A stretch of DNA of 64,000 nucleotides from Neisseria sp. MVDL19-042950. Lineage in GTDB: Bacteria > Pseudomonadota > Gammaproteobacteria > Burkholderiales > Neisseriaceae. The stretch covers positions 178,521 through 242,520 of the forward strand of contig NZ_JAUKWH010000003.1 of the NCBI RefSeq assembly GCF_030504625.1, given 5' to 3'. The position numbers and the translations under genes were made by a program. A model generated the notes under the pieces. The model made no database searches. It was not told the origin of the DNA and worked only from the letters and a program-made list of their open reading frames with translations. Shown here one piece after another: positions 25,106 to 34,531 of the stretch (position 1 is the first letter of the stretch; every line of letters begins with the position of its first letter).

Positions 25106-27037
25106 TTAGTCTTTTTTGTCTTTCACTTCTTCAAACTCGGCATCCACTACATCGTCGTTGCCTTTGGCACCGCTGTCGGCTTGTTGGCCGGCTGCCGCAC
25201 CGTTAGCTTCGGCTTGTGCTTGGGCATAAACCATTTCGCCCAGTTTTTGGCTGGCTGTGCCCAATGCTTCGGCTTTAGCGTCGATGTCGGCTTTGTCGTC
25301 GCCTTTAACGGCTTCTTCGGCGGCTTTCAAAGCATCTTCGATTTTTGCTTTTTCGTCAGCATCCAGTTTGTCGCCGTATTCGCCCAATGATTTTTTCACC
25401 GAGTGAATCAGAGCTTCGGCTTGGTTGCGTGAAGAGACGAGTTCGGTCAGTTTTTTGTCCTCTTCGGCATTGGCTTCGGCATCTTTCACCATGCGTTCGA
25501 TTTCTTCCTCGCTCAAACCTGAAGAGCCTTGGATGGTAATCTTCGCTTCTTTGCCGGTGCCTTTGTCTTTGGCAGACACGTGCAGAATACCGTTGGCATC
25601 AATATCGAAGGTTACTTCGATTTGCGGAATGCCGCGCGGTGCGGGTGCGATGTCGCCCAAGTTGAAGTTACCCAGCGATTTGTTGGCAGAAGCACGTTCG
25701 CGTTCGCCTTGCAGCACGTGGATGGTTACTGCGCTTTGGTTGTCTTCGGCAGTCGAGAACACTTGCGACGCTTTGGTCGGGATGGTGGTGTTTTTGTTGA
25801 TGAGTTTGGTCATCACACCGCCCATGGTTTCGATACCGAGCGACAACGGGGTTACGTCGAGCAGCAATACGTCGCTGCGGCCGCCGCCCAATACTTCGCC
25901 TTGGATCGCTGCGCCCAAAGCCACGGCTTCGTCGGGGTTTACGTCTTTACGCGGCTCTTTGCCGAAGAAGGCTTTAACGGCTTCTTGTACTTTCGGCATA
26001 CGGCTTTGACCGCCCACCAGAATCACGTCGTCGATGTCGCCCACGCTCAAGCCGGCATCTTTTACGGCTACGCGGCAAGGCTCGATAGAGCGTTCGATCA
26101 GGTCTTCAACCAAGCTCTCGAATTTGGCGCGGGTGATTTTCATTGCCAAGTGTTTCGGGCCGGTGGCATCCATGGTGATGTACGGCAGGTTAACTTCGGT
26201 TTGTTGACCGCTGGACAATTCGATTTTGGCTTTTTCGGCCGCTTCTTTCAGGCGTTGCAGTGCCATCACGTCTTGTTTCAGATCAATGCCTTGTTCTTTT
26301 TTGAACTCGGCGATGATGTAGTCGATCAGGCGTTGGTCGAAGTCTTCGCCGCCCAAGAAGGTGTCGCCGTTGGTGGCCAACACTTCAAATTGTTTTTCAC
26401 CGTCCACATCGGCGATTTCGATGATGGAAATATCGAATGTACCGCCGCCCAAGTCGTAAACGGCAATTTTGCGGTCGCCGGTGGTGTTTTTATCCATACC
26501 GAAGGCCAAGGCTGCTGCAGTCGGCTCGTTGATGATGCGTTTCACGTCCAAACCTGCGATGCGGCCTGCATCTTTGGTGGCTTGGCGTTGGCTGTCGTTA
26601 AAGTAAGCCGGTACGGTGATCACGGCTTCGGTTACCGGCTCGCCCAAGTAGGCTTCGGCGGCTTGTTTCATTTTGCGCAATACTTCGGCGGAAACTTGGG
26701 GCGGAGACAATTCTTTGCCTTGTGCTTTCACCCATGCGTCGCCGTTGGCGGCTTTGATGATTTCGAAAGGCATCAGGTCGATGTCTTTTTGTACTTCTTT
26801 GTCTTCGAATTTATGGCCGATCAAGCGTTTGGCGGCATAAATGGTGTTTTTCGGGTTGGTAACGGCTTGGCGTTTGGCCGGTGCGCCGACGAGGATTTCG
26901 CCGCCGTCGAGGTAAGCGATGATAGACGGGGTAGTGCGTGCACCTTCGGCGTTTTCGATTACTTTGGTTTGGCCGTTTTCAGAAATAGCCAAACATGAGT
27001 TGGTTGTACCTAAGTCGATACCGATTACTTTTGCCAT
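25106..27037 (-). CDS. dnaK: Chaperone DnaK (Hsp70)
   Basis: A 643-residue ATP-dependent chaperone working with DnaJ and GrpE. It opens [18 protein letters not shown], with [13 protein letters not shown] and [14 protein letters not shown] in the nucleotide-binding domain, the linker [19 protein letters not shown], the substrate-binding domain, and the terminal [18 protein letters not shown] tail. ATG 27037 has an AAGGAG ribosome site. A sigma-32-like promoter (27099-27126) lies directly upstream, so it is transcribed independently of grpE, the next gene upstream. dnaJ is not in the window. Confidence 0.99.
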   Translation of the reverse strand: MAKVIGIDLGTTNSCLAISENGQTKVIENAEGARTTPSIIAYLDGGEILVGAPAKRQAVTNPKNTIYAAKRLIGHKFEDKEVQKDIDLMPFEIIKAANGDAWVKAQGKELSPPQVSAEVLRKMKQAAEAYLGEPVTEAVITVPAYFNDSQRQATKDAGRIAGLDVKRIINEPTAAALAFGMDKNTTGDRKIAVYDLGGGTFDISIIEIADVDGEKQFEVLATNGDTFLGGEDFDQRLIDYIIAEFKKEQGIDLKQDVMALQRLKEAAEKAKIELSSGQQTEVNLPYITMDATGPKHLAMKITRAKFESLVEDLIERSIEPCRVAVKDAGLSVGDIDDVILVGGQSRMPKVQEAVKAFFGKEPRKDVNPDEAVALGAAIQGEVLGGGRSDVLLLDVTPLSLGIETMGGVMTKLINKNTTIPTKASQVFSTAEDNQSAVTIHVLQGERERASANKSLGNFNLGDIAPAPRGIPQIEVTFDIDANGILHVSAKDKGTGKEAKITIQGSSGLSEEEIERMVKDAEANAEEDKKLTELVSSRNQAEALIHSVKKSLGEYGDKLDADEKAKIEDALKAAEEAVKGDDKADIDAKAEALGTASQKLGEMVYAQAQAEANGAAAGQQADSGAKGNDDVVDAEFEEVKDKKD

Positions 27038-27098
27038 TATGATATAACTCCTTAATGTTTTTAAATTCTTTGCGGGCTTCTCGCCCTGTCGGATGGGT

Positions 27099-27126
27099 AA
27101 ATAAGGTGGTTTCGCTGCTTTTCAAG
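27099..27126 (-). promoter_or_regulatory. Sigma-32-type heat-shock promoter of dnaK
   Basis: On the minus strand: CTTGAAA (27126-27120), a 13-bp spacer, then CCTTATTT (27106-27099). This is close to the sigma-32 consensus CTTGAAA-N13-CCCCATnT. It ends about 60 bp before the dnaK ATG. Confidence 0.7.
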
Positions 27127-27187
27127 TGTCGGCGTTCAAATTATTTTTCCAACAATAAAAATTTTTAATTCAAATACTTGCATTGAT

Positions 27188-27221
27188 TTCAGACGGCCTT
27201 TTGCTTTCACGGCCGTCTGAA
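27188..27221. repeat. DUS pair between grpE and dnaK
   Basis: TTCAGACGGCCT (27188-27199) faces CGGCCGTCTGAA (about 27210-27221), which has C in place of A at the first position. On the minus strand it lies between the grpE stop and the dnaK promoter and may terminate grpE. Confidence 0.6.
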
Positions 27222-27257
27222 AATCCTATGACGGATAAACCGCAAACAACGCTGCTT

Positions 27258-27794
27258 TCAGTTTTCGCCTTTCGCCACGGTAACCATGGCAGGGCGCAAT
27301 ACGCGGTCGGCAAGCTGGTAGCCTTTTTTCATCACGCTTACGATGGTGTTCGGTTCTTGTTCGCTTTCCACCAACTGCATGGCTTGGTGGTGGTGCGGAT
27401 CGAGTTTGTCGCCCGGTTGCGGGTTGATTTCGGTAATCTGGGTGTGCTCGAACGCTTTGTTCAATTCGTTCAGCGTCATCTGTACGCCCATTTTCAAGGC
27501 TTCGAAGTTGCCGCTTTGGTCGAGCAGCGCCATTTCCAAGTAGTCTTTTACCGGCAGCATTTCGGCGGCAAACTTTTGCCCTGCATATTTGTGCGTGGCC
27601 TGTAATTCTTCGGTATGGCGGCGGCGCAGGTTTTGCTCGTTGGCCAAGCCGCGCAATTGTTCTTCTTTCAGCATGGCTTCCAATTCGGCCGCTTTAGCTT
27701 CCAATTCTTCATAGGAAGGCTTTTCCGATACCTCTGCCCCTTCGGGTGTTTCCAATGTTTCTTCAACTTCTACGGATGGGTTTTGTTCGGTCAT
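27258..27794 (-). CDS. grpE: GrpE nucleotide exchange factor
   Basis: GrpE dimers release ADP from DnaK. This 178-residue protein has an acidic, low-complexity start, a long coiled-coil region (YEELEAKAAELEAMLKEEQ), RRRHTEE and a C-terminal beta domain ending PAMVTVAKGEN. The segment HHHQAMQLVESEQEPNTIV is the conserved GrpE beta-domain signature. It lies upstream of dnaK on the same strand with about 220 bp between, and it has its own sigma-32-like promoter with a DUS in the spacer. Confidence 0.96.
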   Translation of the reverse strand: MTEQNPSVEVEETLETPEGAEVSEKPSYEELEAKAAELEAMLKEEQLRGLANEQNLRRRHTEELQATHKYAGQKFAAEMLPVKDYLEMALLDQSGNFEALKMGVQMTLNELNKAFEHTQITEINPQPGDKLDPHHHQAMQLVESEQEPNTIVSVMKKGYQLADRVLRPAMVTVAKGEN

Positions 27795-27836
27795 TTTGTC
27801 TATCCTGTGCAGGTAATAAAATGTGAATAAACTTCA

Positions 27837-27864
27837 ATATAAGGCCGTCTGAACGATATTCAAG
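27837..27864 (-). promoter_or_regulatory. Sigma-32-type promoter of grpE, overlapping a DUS
   Basis: On the minus strand: CTTGAAT (27864-27858), a 13-bp spacer, then CCTTATAT (27844-27837). This is the same layout as the dnaK promoter. The DUS at 27842-27853 fills most of the spacer and the first bases of the -10 box. Confidence 0.6.
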
Positions 27865-28021
27865 CCGTTTGGCGCATCAAAAGGCGCGGGCCGTTCGAAA
27901 CGTTTTTCAGACGGCCTGCACCCTTGCAAAACAGCCTAAAACAACATAAGGTTACATGAATTAAAAACAAAACGGCCCCTCAAACCGGAAAGGCCGTCCT
28001 AACAACTACAAAGGAAAATAA

Positions 28022-29797
28022 ATGACTCTGCGACTCACCCAGAATCTGGGGCGGGAGGTTGCCGAAACCATGCTGGCCGGTTTCAACAAGCACTACCGCC
28101 TTTACCGCGAAGTTACCGCCCGTGCCAAAGAATTGTTCGAACAGCGCAACTGGCGCGGCATTCAGGATTTGGTGGCCGAACGTATCCAAATGTACGATCA
28201 GCGCGTGCGCGAAGCGGTTGATTCGCTCAACCGCGAACATGCCGCCACGACTTTGAACGACGAAGTGTGGGCGGCAGCGAAAACCGAATACATCGCGCTG
28301 TTGGTCAACCACAAGCAGCCTGAGCTGGCCGAAACCTTTTTCAATTCGGTATCCACCAAACTGCTCGACAAAGAGTATTACAACAACCAGTTTATTTTCG
28401 TCAAACCCTCCACCAGCACCGAATACATCGATTCCGACCCGCCTACTTTCAGCTCGTTTTATCCCGACAAAGAAGGTTTGCGCGGCTGCCTGCGCGATAT
28501 TTTGAAGCACTTTAACTGGAACGTGCCGTTTGCCCGCATGGCACGCGACATCGGCAATATCTTGCGCGCCGCCCGCCTGCATTTTCAAGCGGAGTGGCCG
28601 CCTGAAGAAATGAACCTGCATGTGCGAGTGCTGAATTCGCCGTTTTACCGCAACAAAGGCGCGTATGTATTCGGCCAGATTATCAACGGCAGCACGCGCC
28701 ATCCGTTTGCGCTGGCCGTGGTGCATGACGAGTCCGGCCGCTTGATGGTCGATGCCGCTTTGTTTGAGCCGCAGCAGATCGCCGTGCTGTTTTCTTTTGC
28801 CCGCGCTTACTTTTTGGTGGACATGCCCGTGCCCAGCGGCTACATCCATTTTCTGCATGAAATGCTGCCGATGCGTTCGCGCGGTGATTTGTACACCATG
28901 GTCGGCCTGCACAAACAGGGCAAAAACATCTGGTGGCGCGAATTTGCCCAGCACCTTGAATACTCGCACGACAAATTCATTCTCGCGCCCGGCATCAAAG
29001 GGCTGGTGATGAGCGTGTTTACCCTGCCCTCGTTTCCTTATGTGTTTAAAGTGATTAAAGATACTTTCGGCCCAAACAAGGATTTCGACCAAGAATATGT
29101 GCGCCGAAAATACCTGCTGGTGAAAAAACACGACCGCGTCGGCCGCATGGCAGATACGCTCGAATTCGCCAATGTCGCCCTGCCCAAATCGCGCTGCGAC
29201 GAAGAGTTTTTGGAAGAAATGCGCACGCTCGCGCCGAGCCAGTTTGAAGAAAACGACGACTGGGTAATCATCAAGCACGTTTATGTGGAATACCGCTTAA
29301 AACCGCTCAACCTGTTTATGCAGAAAGCCAAGCCCGCCGACAAAGCCGCTGCGGTAATCGACTACGGCTACGCACTCAAAGAGCTGGCCTCCGCCAATAT
29401 TTTCCCGGGCGACATGCTGTATAAAAACTTCGGCATGACCCGTTTCGGCCGCGTGATTTTTTACGATTACGACGAAATCGAGTACATGACCGACTGCAAT
29501 TTCCGTAAAATCCCACCCGCGCCCAATCCCGAATACGAAATGTCGGGCGAAGTGTGGTATCCGGTGAACAAAGGCGACGTGTTTCCCGAAGAATTCGGCC
29601 CGTTCCTGCTTGGCGAACCCGATGTGCGGCAGGTGTTTTTGCAGCACCACAAAGACTTGCTCACCGCCGAATTCTGGCAGGGTAAGAAAGAACGGCTGAT
29701 GCAGGGGCTGTATGACGATTTCTACCCTTATCCGCAGTCGGTAAGGTTTACGACCGAAAAAGTCGCCAAAGGCTTTTCGGACACCGCTGATGCCTGA
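28022..29797 (+). CDS. aceK: Isocitrate dehydrogenase kinase/phosphatase
   Basis: AceK phosphorylates and dephosphorylates isocitrate dehydrogenase, sending isocitrate to the glyoxylate bypass. The 591 residues match the family (about 580-600). The N-terminal regulatory domain leads to a C-terminal kinase-like domain with KFILAPGIKGLVMSVFTLPS and FPYVFKVIKDTF (nucleotide site), DYGYALKELASANIFPGDML, and YDYDEIEYMTDCNFRKIP (metal and catalytic region). An AAAGGAAAATAA site precedes ATG 28022. aceA and aceB are not adjacent, so it is not in the enterobacterial aceBAK arrangement. Confidence 0.96.
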   Translation: MTLRLTQNLGREVAETMLAGFNKHYRLYREVTARAKELFEQRNWRGIQDLVAERIQMYDQRVREAVDSLNREHAATTLNDEVWAAAKTEYIALLVNHKQPELAETFFNSVSTKLLDKEYYNNQFIFVKPSTSTEYIDSDPPTFSSFYPDKEGLRGCLRDILKHFNWNVPFARMARDIGNILRAARLHFQAEWPPEEMNLHVRVLNSPFYRNKGAYVFGQIINGSTRHPFALAVVHDESGRLMVDAALFEPQQIAVLFSFARAYFLVDMPVPSGYIHFLHEMLPMRSRGDLYTMVGLHKQGKNIWWREFAQHLEYSHDKFILAPGIKGLVMSVFTLPSFPYVFKVIKDTFGPNKDFDQEYVRRKYLLVKKHDRVGRMADTLEFANVALPKSRCDEEFLEEMRTLAPSQFEENDDWVIIKHVYVEYRLKPLNLFMQKAKPADKAAAVIDYGYALKELASANIFPGDMLYKNFGMTRFGRVIFYDYDEIEYMTDCNFRKIPPAPNPEYEMSGEVWYPVNKGDVFPEEFGPFLLGEPDVRQVFLQHHKDLLTAEFWQGKKERLMQGLYDDFYPYPQSVRFTTEKVAKGFSDTADA

Positions 29798-29823
29798 TAT
29801 CCGGTTGCCGCACCCACTTCCCG

Positions 29824-29855
29824 AGGCCGTCTTAAAACTTTTTTCAGACGGCCTC
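29824..29855. terminator. Partly decayed DUS hairpin after aceK
   Basis: GAGGCCGTCTTAAAA (29824-29838) against TTTTCAGACGGCCTC (29841-29855). The left DUS carries a G-to-T change (GTCTTAA), giving one stem mismatch. Confidence 0.6.
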
Positions 29856-29966
29856 CGAGGTTTATTCCGTTTGCTTCGCACGTCCGAGCCGTGCGATATT
29901 GCCGTGAAAACGAATGTTTCATCGCCGTAAAACTTTACTTTCCACATGACCGACCAGAGGCTGTTT

Positions 29967-30758
29967 ATGAAAAAAGACCACCTCAACACCCCCGATTTCG
30001 ATTTGTGGCAGGCCATCCGCCAAGAAACACAGGAAGCCGCCGAAGCCGAACCGATGCTGGCCAGCTTCCTGCACCAAACCGTGCTGCAACATCACTCCCT
30101 CGGCTCCGTGCTCGCATTCCACCTGTCCAGCAAACTTTCCGGCGCGATGATGGATGCCCGCATTCTGTTTGAAATCTACCAACAGGCATTGTGCAGCGAC
30201 AAAAGCATCGTCGAAGCCGTGCAGCGCGACCTGCTGGCCTGCTACGAGCGCGACCCCGCCTGCGACGAATACTCGCTGCCGCTGTTGTATTTCAAAGGAT
30301 TCCACGCCATTCAGGCACACCGCATCAATCATTGGCTGTGGAACCGCGGCCGCAAAACGTTGGCGTATTTCCTGCAAAACCGCTCTTCCGAAGTATTCGG
30401 CGTCGACATCCACCCCGCCGCCCGTTTCGGACGCGGCCTGATGCTCGACCACGCCACCGGTTTCGTGGCCGGAGAAACCGCCGTACTCGGCAACGATATT
30501 TCCATCTTGCACGGCGTAACACTCGGCGGCTCGGGCAAAGAAAGCGGCGACCGCCATCCGAAAGTGAGCGACGGCGTGATGATAGGTGCCAACGCTTCGG
30601 TGCTGGGTAACATCCGCATCGGCGAAAGTGCGAAAATCGGCGCAGGCAGCGTGGTGGTGGCCGACGTGCCGCCGCACACCACCGTTGTGGGCGTGCCTGC
30701 CAAGCCCGCCGGCAAAGCGGCCAACGTGCCGGCGGAAGAAATGGACCAACGGATTTAA
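29967..30758 (+). CDS. cysE: Serine O-acetyltransferase
   Basis: CysE makes O-acetylserine from serine and acetyl-CoA, the first step to cysteine. ATG 29967 (MKKDHLNTPDF) has AGAGG 6 nt upstream and gives 263 residues; the ATG at 29946 is less likely. An N-terminal helical domain is followed by a left-handed beta-helix. Signature segments are DIHPAARFGRGLMLDHATG (catalytic Asp/His), ISILHGVTLGGSGKESGDRHP and the hexapeptide turns IGANASVLGNIRIGESAKIG. It is preceded and followed by DUS hairpins, so it is probably monocistronic. Confidence 0.96.
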   Translation: MKKDHLNTPDFDLWQAIRQETQEAAEAEPMLASFLHQTVLQHHSLGSVLAFHLSSKLSGAMMDARILFEIYQQALCSDKSIVEAVQRDLLACYERDPACDEYSLPLLYFKGFHAIQAHRINHWLWNRGRKTLAYFLQNRSSEVFGVDIHPAARFGRGLMLDHATGFVAGETAVLGNDISILHGVTLGGSGKESGDRHPKVSDGVMIGANASVLGNIRIGESAKIGAGSVVVADVPPHTTVVGVPAKPAGKAANVPAEEMDQRI

Positions 30759-30772
30759 ACCGCTTGTATAAT

Positions 30773-30802
30773 AGGCCGTCTGAAAACTTTTTCAGACGGC
30801 CT
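30773..30802. terminator. DUS hairpin terminator of cysE
   Basis: AGGCCGTCTGAAAA (30773-30786) pairs with TTTTCAGACGGCCT (30789-30802), 15 bp after the stop. Confidence 0.75.
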
Positions 30803-30851
30803 GTTCGTTACCAATTTACCCATCTATTCTCTAACCCACGGAATAAAAATC

Positions 30852-31694
30852 ATGTGCCAACTTTTAGGCATGAACTGCAACACTCCTACCGATATCGTTT
30901 TTTCTTTTGAAGGCTTCCGCCGCCGCGGCGGGATTACCGACCACCACGCCGACGGCTTCGGCATCGGCTTTTTCGAAGGCAAAGGCGTGCGGCTGTTTCA
31001 CGACGACCGCCCGAGCGCAGGTTCGCCCGTTGCCGACTTGGTAAAAGCCTATCAGATTAAGTCGGAAAACGTGATTGCCCACATCCGCAAAGCCACGCAA
31101 GGCCAAACCTCGCTGGCCAACACCCATCCGTTTATACGCGAAATGTGGGGCGAATACTGGCTGTTTGCCCACAACGGCCATCTTAAAAACTTCCATCCCG
31201 AAACGGGCGGTTTTTACCGTCCCGTCGGCAACACCGACTCCGAGCGCGCGTTTTGCTATATTTTGGAACAACTGCGCCAACGGTTTTCCGAACGCCCCGA
31301 CACCGACACTTTATTTAACGCCGTTGCCGCGCTAACCGCCGAAATCCGCAGTTACGGACTGTTTAACTTTATGATGTCCAACGGCGAATACCTTTTCGCC
31401 CACGCCAGCACCCTGCTCCATTACATCGTGCGCAAAGCACCGTTCGGCGAAGCGCATCTGCTGGACGACGACGTTACCGTCGATTTCGCCGCCGTTACCA
31501 CGCCCAATGACAAAGTCGCCGTTATCGCCACCTTGCCGCTGACCGGCAACGAAACATGGTCGCAACTGGCGGTAAACGAATTGGTGCTGTTCCAAGCCGG
31601 CGACATCATCCGCAACGACACGCCCGAAAATCCCGTGTACATGGGCGTAGAAGAAGGCTTGGCCGTGGCGCGTGCCGCGGGTGTGTCGGTATGA
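30852..31694 (+). CDS. Class II glutamine amidotransferase, YafJ-like
   Basis: A 280-residue stand-alone class II (Ntn) glutamine amidotransferase. The catalytic nucleophile is Cys2 directly after the start Met (MCQLLGMN). Further family marks are DGFGIGFFEGKGVRLFHD, VIAHIRKATQG and the LFAHNGHLKNF segment with the oxyanion Asn-Gly pair. No synthase domain is attached, so the ammonia acceptor is unknown; E. coli YafJ is the nearest named relative I recognise, and its substrate is also unclear. A DUS hairpin follows. Confidence 0.9.
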   Translation: MCQLLGMNCNTPTDIVFSFEGFRRRGGITDHHADGFGIGFFEGKGVRLFHDDRPSAGSPVADLVKAYQIKSENVIAHIRKATQGQTSLANTHPFIREMWGEYWLFAHNGHLKNFHPETGGFYRPVGNTDSERAFCYILEQLRQRFSERPDTDTLFNAVAALTAEIRSYGLFNFMMSNGEYLFAHASTLLHYIVRKAPFGEAHLLDDDVTVDFAAVTTPNDKVAVIATLPLTGNETWSQLAVNELVLFQAGDIIRNDTPENPVYMGVEEGLAVARAAGVSV

Positions 31695-31718
31695 ACGGCA
31701 AGAAGCCGTAAAGACCGG

Positions 31719-31752
31719 CAGGCCGTCTGAAAACCCGTTTTCAGACGGCCTG
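31719..31752. terminator. DUS hairpin after the amidotransferase gene
   Basis: CAGGCCGTCTGAAAAC (31719-31734) and GTTTTCAGACGGCCTG (31737-31752) form a perfect 16-bp stem with CC between arms. Confidence 0.75.
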
Positions 31753-31830
31753 ATTGAAAAATAGCACACCCATGCGGAAATCCTGCGTTTACGTTACAAT
31801 AAAATACTTATACACAAGCGGTTTACACCC

Positions 31831-32295
31831 ATGAAATGCCCTTTCTGCCACCACCCCAACACACAGGTTACCGACTCGCGTCTGCTGGAAGAAACCAACA
31901 GCATCCGCCGCCGCCGCCGCTGCCCGTCTTGCGAGCAGCGGTTCAGCACATTTGAAACCGTGGAAATGCGGATGCCGCAAATCATCAAAAGCACGGGCGC
32001 GCGCGTGGCGTTCAACCCGCACAAGCTGCGCACCAGCTTGGAACGCGCCCTGCACAAACGCCCAATTGATGCGGAAACCATCGACGACACCGTGGCCTTA
32101 ATCGAACAACGCCTATACAGCCTCGGGCATAAAGAAGTGTCGTCGCAACTGGTCGGCGAGATGGCCATGGAAGAGCTGGCTAAAATCGACCAAGTGGCCT
32201 ATGTACGCTTTGCTTCCGTATATAAAAGTTTCAACGACGTATCCGAATTTACCCAAGCCATCGCCACCTTGCCCAAAGAGGCCGGGCGTGATTGA
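31831..32295 (+). CDS. nrdR: Transcriptional repressor NrdR
   Basis: NrdR represses ribonucleotide reductase genes according to ATP/dATP levels. The 154 residues match the family. The N-terminal zinc ribbon uses Cys3, Cys6, Cys31 and Cys34 (CPFC ... CPSC), followed by basic RRRRR and an ATP-cone domain (about 46-136) starting IKSTGARVAFNPHKLRTSLE. It lies upstream of ribD, as in many proteobacteria, here with a lipoprotein gene in between. Confidence 0.97.
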   Translation: MKCPFCHHPNTQVTDSRLLEETNSIRRRRRCPSCEQRFSTFETVEMRMPQIIKSTGARVAFNPHKLRTSLERALHKRPIDAETIDDTVALIEQRLYSLGHKEVSSQLVGEMAMEELAKIDQVAYVRFASVYKSFNDVSEFTQAIATLPKEAGRD

Positions 32296-32423
32296 AACAC
32301 TGCCCCTCTTCAAGCAAACAACTCTATTCTTTACCAACGTATAAGTTTGCAAGCACTCCACCATAAACGGCAGGAATTTGATATACTTAACGTTATTTCT
32401 TATAACACTTACGGAATTTGCCA

Positions 32424-33011
32424 ATGAAATTATCCGCCTTTGCCCTTGTTGCCGCCGCCGTTTTGAGTTTAAGCGCATGCAGCCAGCAAGCCGAAACTTC
32501 CGTACCGGCCGATAACGCGGCCGAAGCGTCTTCTTCATCCGCCGCCGTGTCCGCTCCCGCCGCCAATGCCGTACAAACCCTAACCAGTTCGGACGGCAAA
32601 ATCAGCATTGTCGTGCAAGGCAGCCAATTTGAAGATGCCATTCAAGACGAAGCCGCCCGCCCCGAAGGGATCACCGCCGAAGAGCTGACTATGATGCAGC
32701 ACGACGAAGGCAGTAATATTTCGCTTTACATTGTGAATTTGGGCACGCCGCACACCGATGCCAAAAACTATTTCAACAATCTGAAAAACGCCTTGAAAAC
32801 CGCCGAAGGCCTGAGTGAAGTGCAAACGGGCGTAGCCACCGAAAACCGTATGAACTACCGTTTCGCACAAAACGATTCCAAAGGCAATCTGCTGCGTGAA
32901 AACTGCATTTCCATCTACGAAACCAACCTCTACAACGTCTGCGCCAGCAGCAACACGGCTTCGCAAGACGAACTGGCAGCCATCTTAAAAGAAGTGAATT
33001 TGGTTAAATAA
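32424..33011 (+). CDS. Lipoprotein of unknown function
   Basis: A 195-residue predicted lipoprotein: MKLSAFALVAAAVLSLSAC with lipobox LSAC (Cys19), then an Ala/Ser-rich linker to about residue 55. The mature domain (ISIVVQGSQFEDAIQDEAARP ... LYIVNLGTPHTDAKNYFNNL) has two further Cys near the end (ENCISIYETNLYNVCASS), likely a disulfide. I do not recognise the domain. ATG 32424 is chosen over TTG 32418 for its MK-signal start. It sits between nrdR and ribD, and a DUS lies between its stop and ribD. Confidence 0.75.
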   Translation: MKLSAFALVAAAVLSLSACSQQAETSVPADNAAEASSSSAAVSAPAANAVQTLTSSDGKISIVVQGSQFEDAIQDEAARPEGITAEELTMMQHDEGSNISLYIVNLGTPHTDAKNYFNNLKNALKTAEGLSEVQTGVATENRMNYRFAQNDSKGNLLRENCISIYETNLYNVCASSNTASQDELAAILKEVNLVK

Positions 33012-33019
33012 CAAATCAA

Positions 33020-33031
33020 AGGCCGTCTGAA
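33020..33031 (+). repeat. DUS forming the ribD leader
   Basis: AGGCCGTCTGAA ends 2 bp before the ribD ATG. Its 5' AGG, with the preceding AA, is the only Shine-Dalgarno-like stretch (AAAGG, spacer 11 nt). Confidence 0.7.
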
Positions 33032-33033
33032 AA

Positions 33034-34131
33034 ATGTTTGACGCAACCGACATCCAAATGATGCACAACGCCCTCGCCCTCGCACGGCAAGGGCGTTTTT
33101 CAACATCGCCCAATCCGCGCGTAGGTTGCGTGGTCGCACACGGCACCCAAATCGTCGGACAAGGGTTTCATATTCGCGCCGGCGGGCCCCATGCGGAAGT
33201 ACATGCTTTGCGGCAGGCCGGAACATTGGCACGCGGAGCCACCGCTTATGTAACACTCGAGCCGTGCAGCCACTACGGACGCACGCCGCCCTGTGCCGAC
33301 GCCTTAATCGAATCGGGCGTATCGCGGGTAGTGGCGGCCATGACCGACCCGAATCCGCAAGTGGCCGGAAAAGGCTTATCCATGCTTCAGGCGGCAGGCA
33401 TCCGTGTCGAAAGCGGCCTGCTCGAAGCCGAAGCGCGCGAACTGAACCGCGGTTTTCTTTCCCGCATCGAACGAGACCGCCCGTTTGTACGCCTGAAATG
33501 TGCCGCCGGCCTCGACGGTAAAACCGCCCTTTCAGACGGCCGCAGCCAATGGATTACCGGCGAAGAAGCGCGAGCCGACGTGCAGATACTCCGCGCCGAA
33601 AGTTGTGCCGTTATTACCGGTATCGGTACAGTACTGGCCGATAATCCGCAACTCAACGTGCGCAGCTTCCCTACCCTGCGCCAACCCGCCCGCGTGGTGC
33701 TCGACAGCTGTCTGAAAACACCGCTTACCGGCAAATTGGTACAAGACGGCGGCAGCCCGACCATCATCGCCACGCTGGAAAATGACGAACAACGCCTGCT
33801 TGCCTACACGCAATATCCGCATATCCATATCATCAGGCCGTCTGAAAACAACGGACGGATAGATTTGCACGATTTATTGAAGCAACTGGCGGCAAAAGGT
33901 TGCGGTGAAGTGATGGTTGAAGCCGGAGCGACACTGGCGGCAGCTTTCCTGCAAGCAGATTTGGTAGATGAAATCGTGCTCTATCAAGCTCCGAAAATCT
34001 TAGGCAACAACGCTCGCGGATTGTTCGACATTCCTGAAAATACGGAGGTTTTGCAAACAGAAAGCCTTTGGCACACCGCTTCTTTAACAACCGTCGGCAA
34101 CGACATCAAATGGATATTGCGCAGGAAATAA
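33034..34131 (+). CDS. ribD: Bifunctional riboflavin deaminase/reductase
   Basis: RibD deaminates the first pyrimidine intermediate of riboflavin synthesis and then reduces its ribosyl side chain. The 365 residues match. The N-terminal zinc deaminase has HAE (53-55) and PCSHYGRTPPCADAL with Cys78 and Cys87. The C-terminal reductase runs from about 145 with FVRLKCAAGLDGKTA, RSQWITGEEAR and VEAGATLAAAFL. Two DUS are inside the frame (about 33531 and 33835-33846). Translation must start from a DUS-derived leader. Confidence 0.96.
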   Translation: MFDATDIQMMHNALALARQGRFSTSPNPRVGCVVAHGTQIVGQGFHIRAGGPHAEVHALRQAGTLARGATAYVTLEPCSHYGRTPPCADALIESGVSRVVAAMTDPNPQVAGKGLSMLQAAGIRVESGLLEAEARELNRGFLSRIERDRPFVRLKCAAGLDGKTALSDGRSQWITGEEARADVQILRAESCAVITGIGTVLADNPQLNVRSFPTLRQPARVVLDSCLKTPLTGKLVQDGGSPTIIATLENDEQRLLAYTQYPHIHIIRPSENNGRIDLHDLLKQLAAKGCGEVMVEAGATLAAAFLQADLVDEIVLYQAPKILGNNARGLFDIPENTEVLQTESLWHTASLTTVGNDIKWILRRK

Positions 34132-34531
34132 CCACCCACTAAAAAATATTATCTTCATAATAATTTTTCCAAAAACCTTAAATTTTGTGTGAAAAATTTT
34201 GTAAACAGATTTTGCTTTAATGTTGCGAGTGGCATCTCGTCGGCCACACTCAAATTCCTGATCAAACGCAAAGCATACATTCTTATGTAATTCTTCTTTC
34301 AAGGAATTCGTACCTTCCCTAACCACTAATATCTATTATTTCAAAAGCATTTCTTAATATTGCATATCGCATATTCCATATGCTGTAACACTTCGTTTTG
34401 TTGGTGTTTTGTAAACTTCCCCCCTATCTCCTCATCATAACGAAACCGATTCACTCCGAATCTGTCTGAGACTAAGTAAGTCAATATAACTGTCCGCTTA
34501 AAAATTCCTTCTATATTCCACGAGAGCCATC
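34132..34531. other. AT-rich leader region of the glycan locus
   Basis: 400 bp with no credible gene and no DUS, clearly A+T-rich compared with both sides. It must hold the promoter of the long + strand locus that follows. I see no convincing -35/-10 pair, JUMPstart or ops element. A weak inverted repeat GCATAT...ATATGC lies near 34363-34384. Confidence 0.6.

Noticed and set aside
25529..26998. 489-codon ORF antisense to dnaK
   Set aside because: Phe/Gly/Val-rich antisense of the conserved DnaK reading frame, a well-known artefact.
27980..29278. 432-codon ORF antisense to aceK
   Set aside because: No family features; aceK on the + strand is complete.
34084..34326. 80-codon minus-strand ORF at the ribD 3' end
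   Set aside because: Overlaps ribD and AT-rich intergenic sequence, with no ribosome site or recognisable domain.
34132..34531. Search for a JUMPstart/ops element before the glycan locus
   Set aside because: No GGCGGTAGC-like sequence is present.
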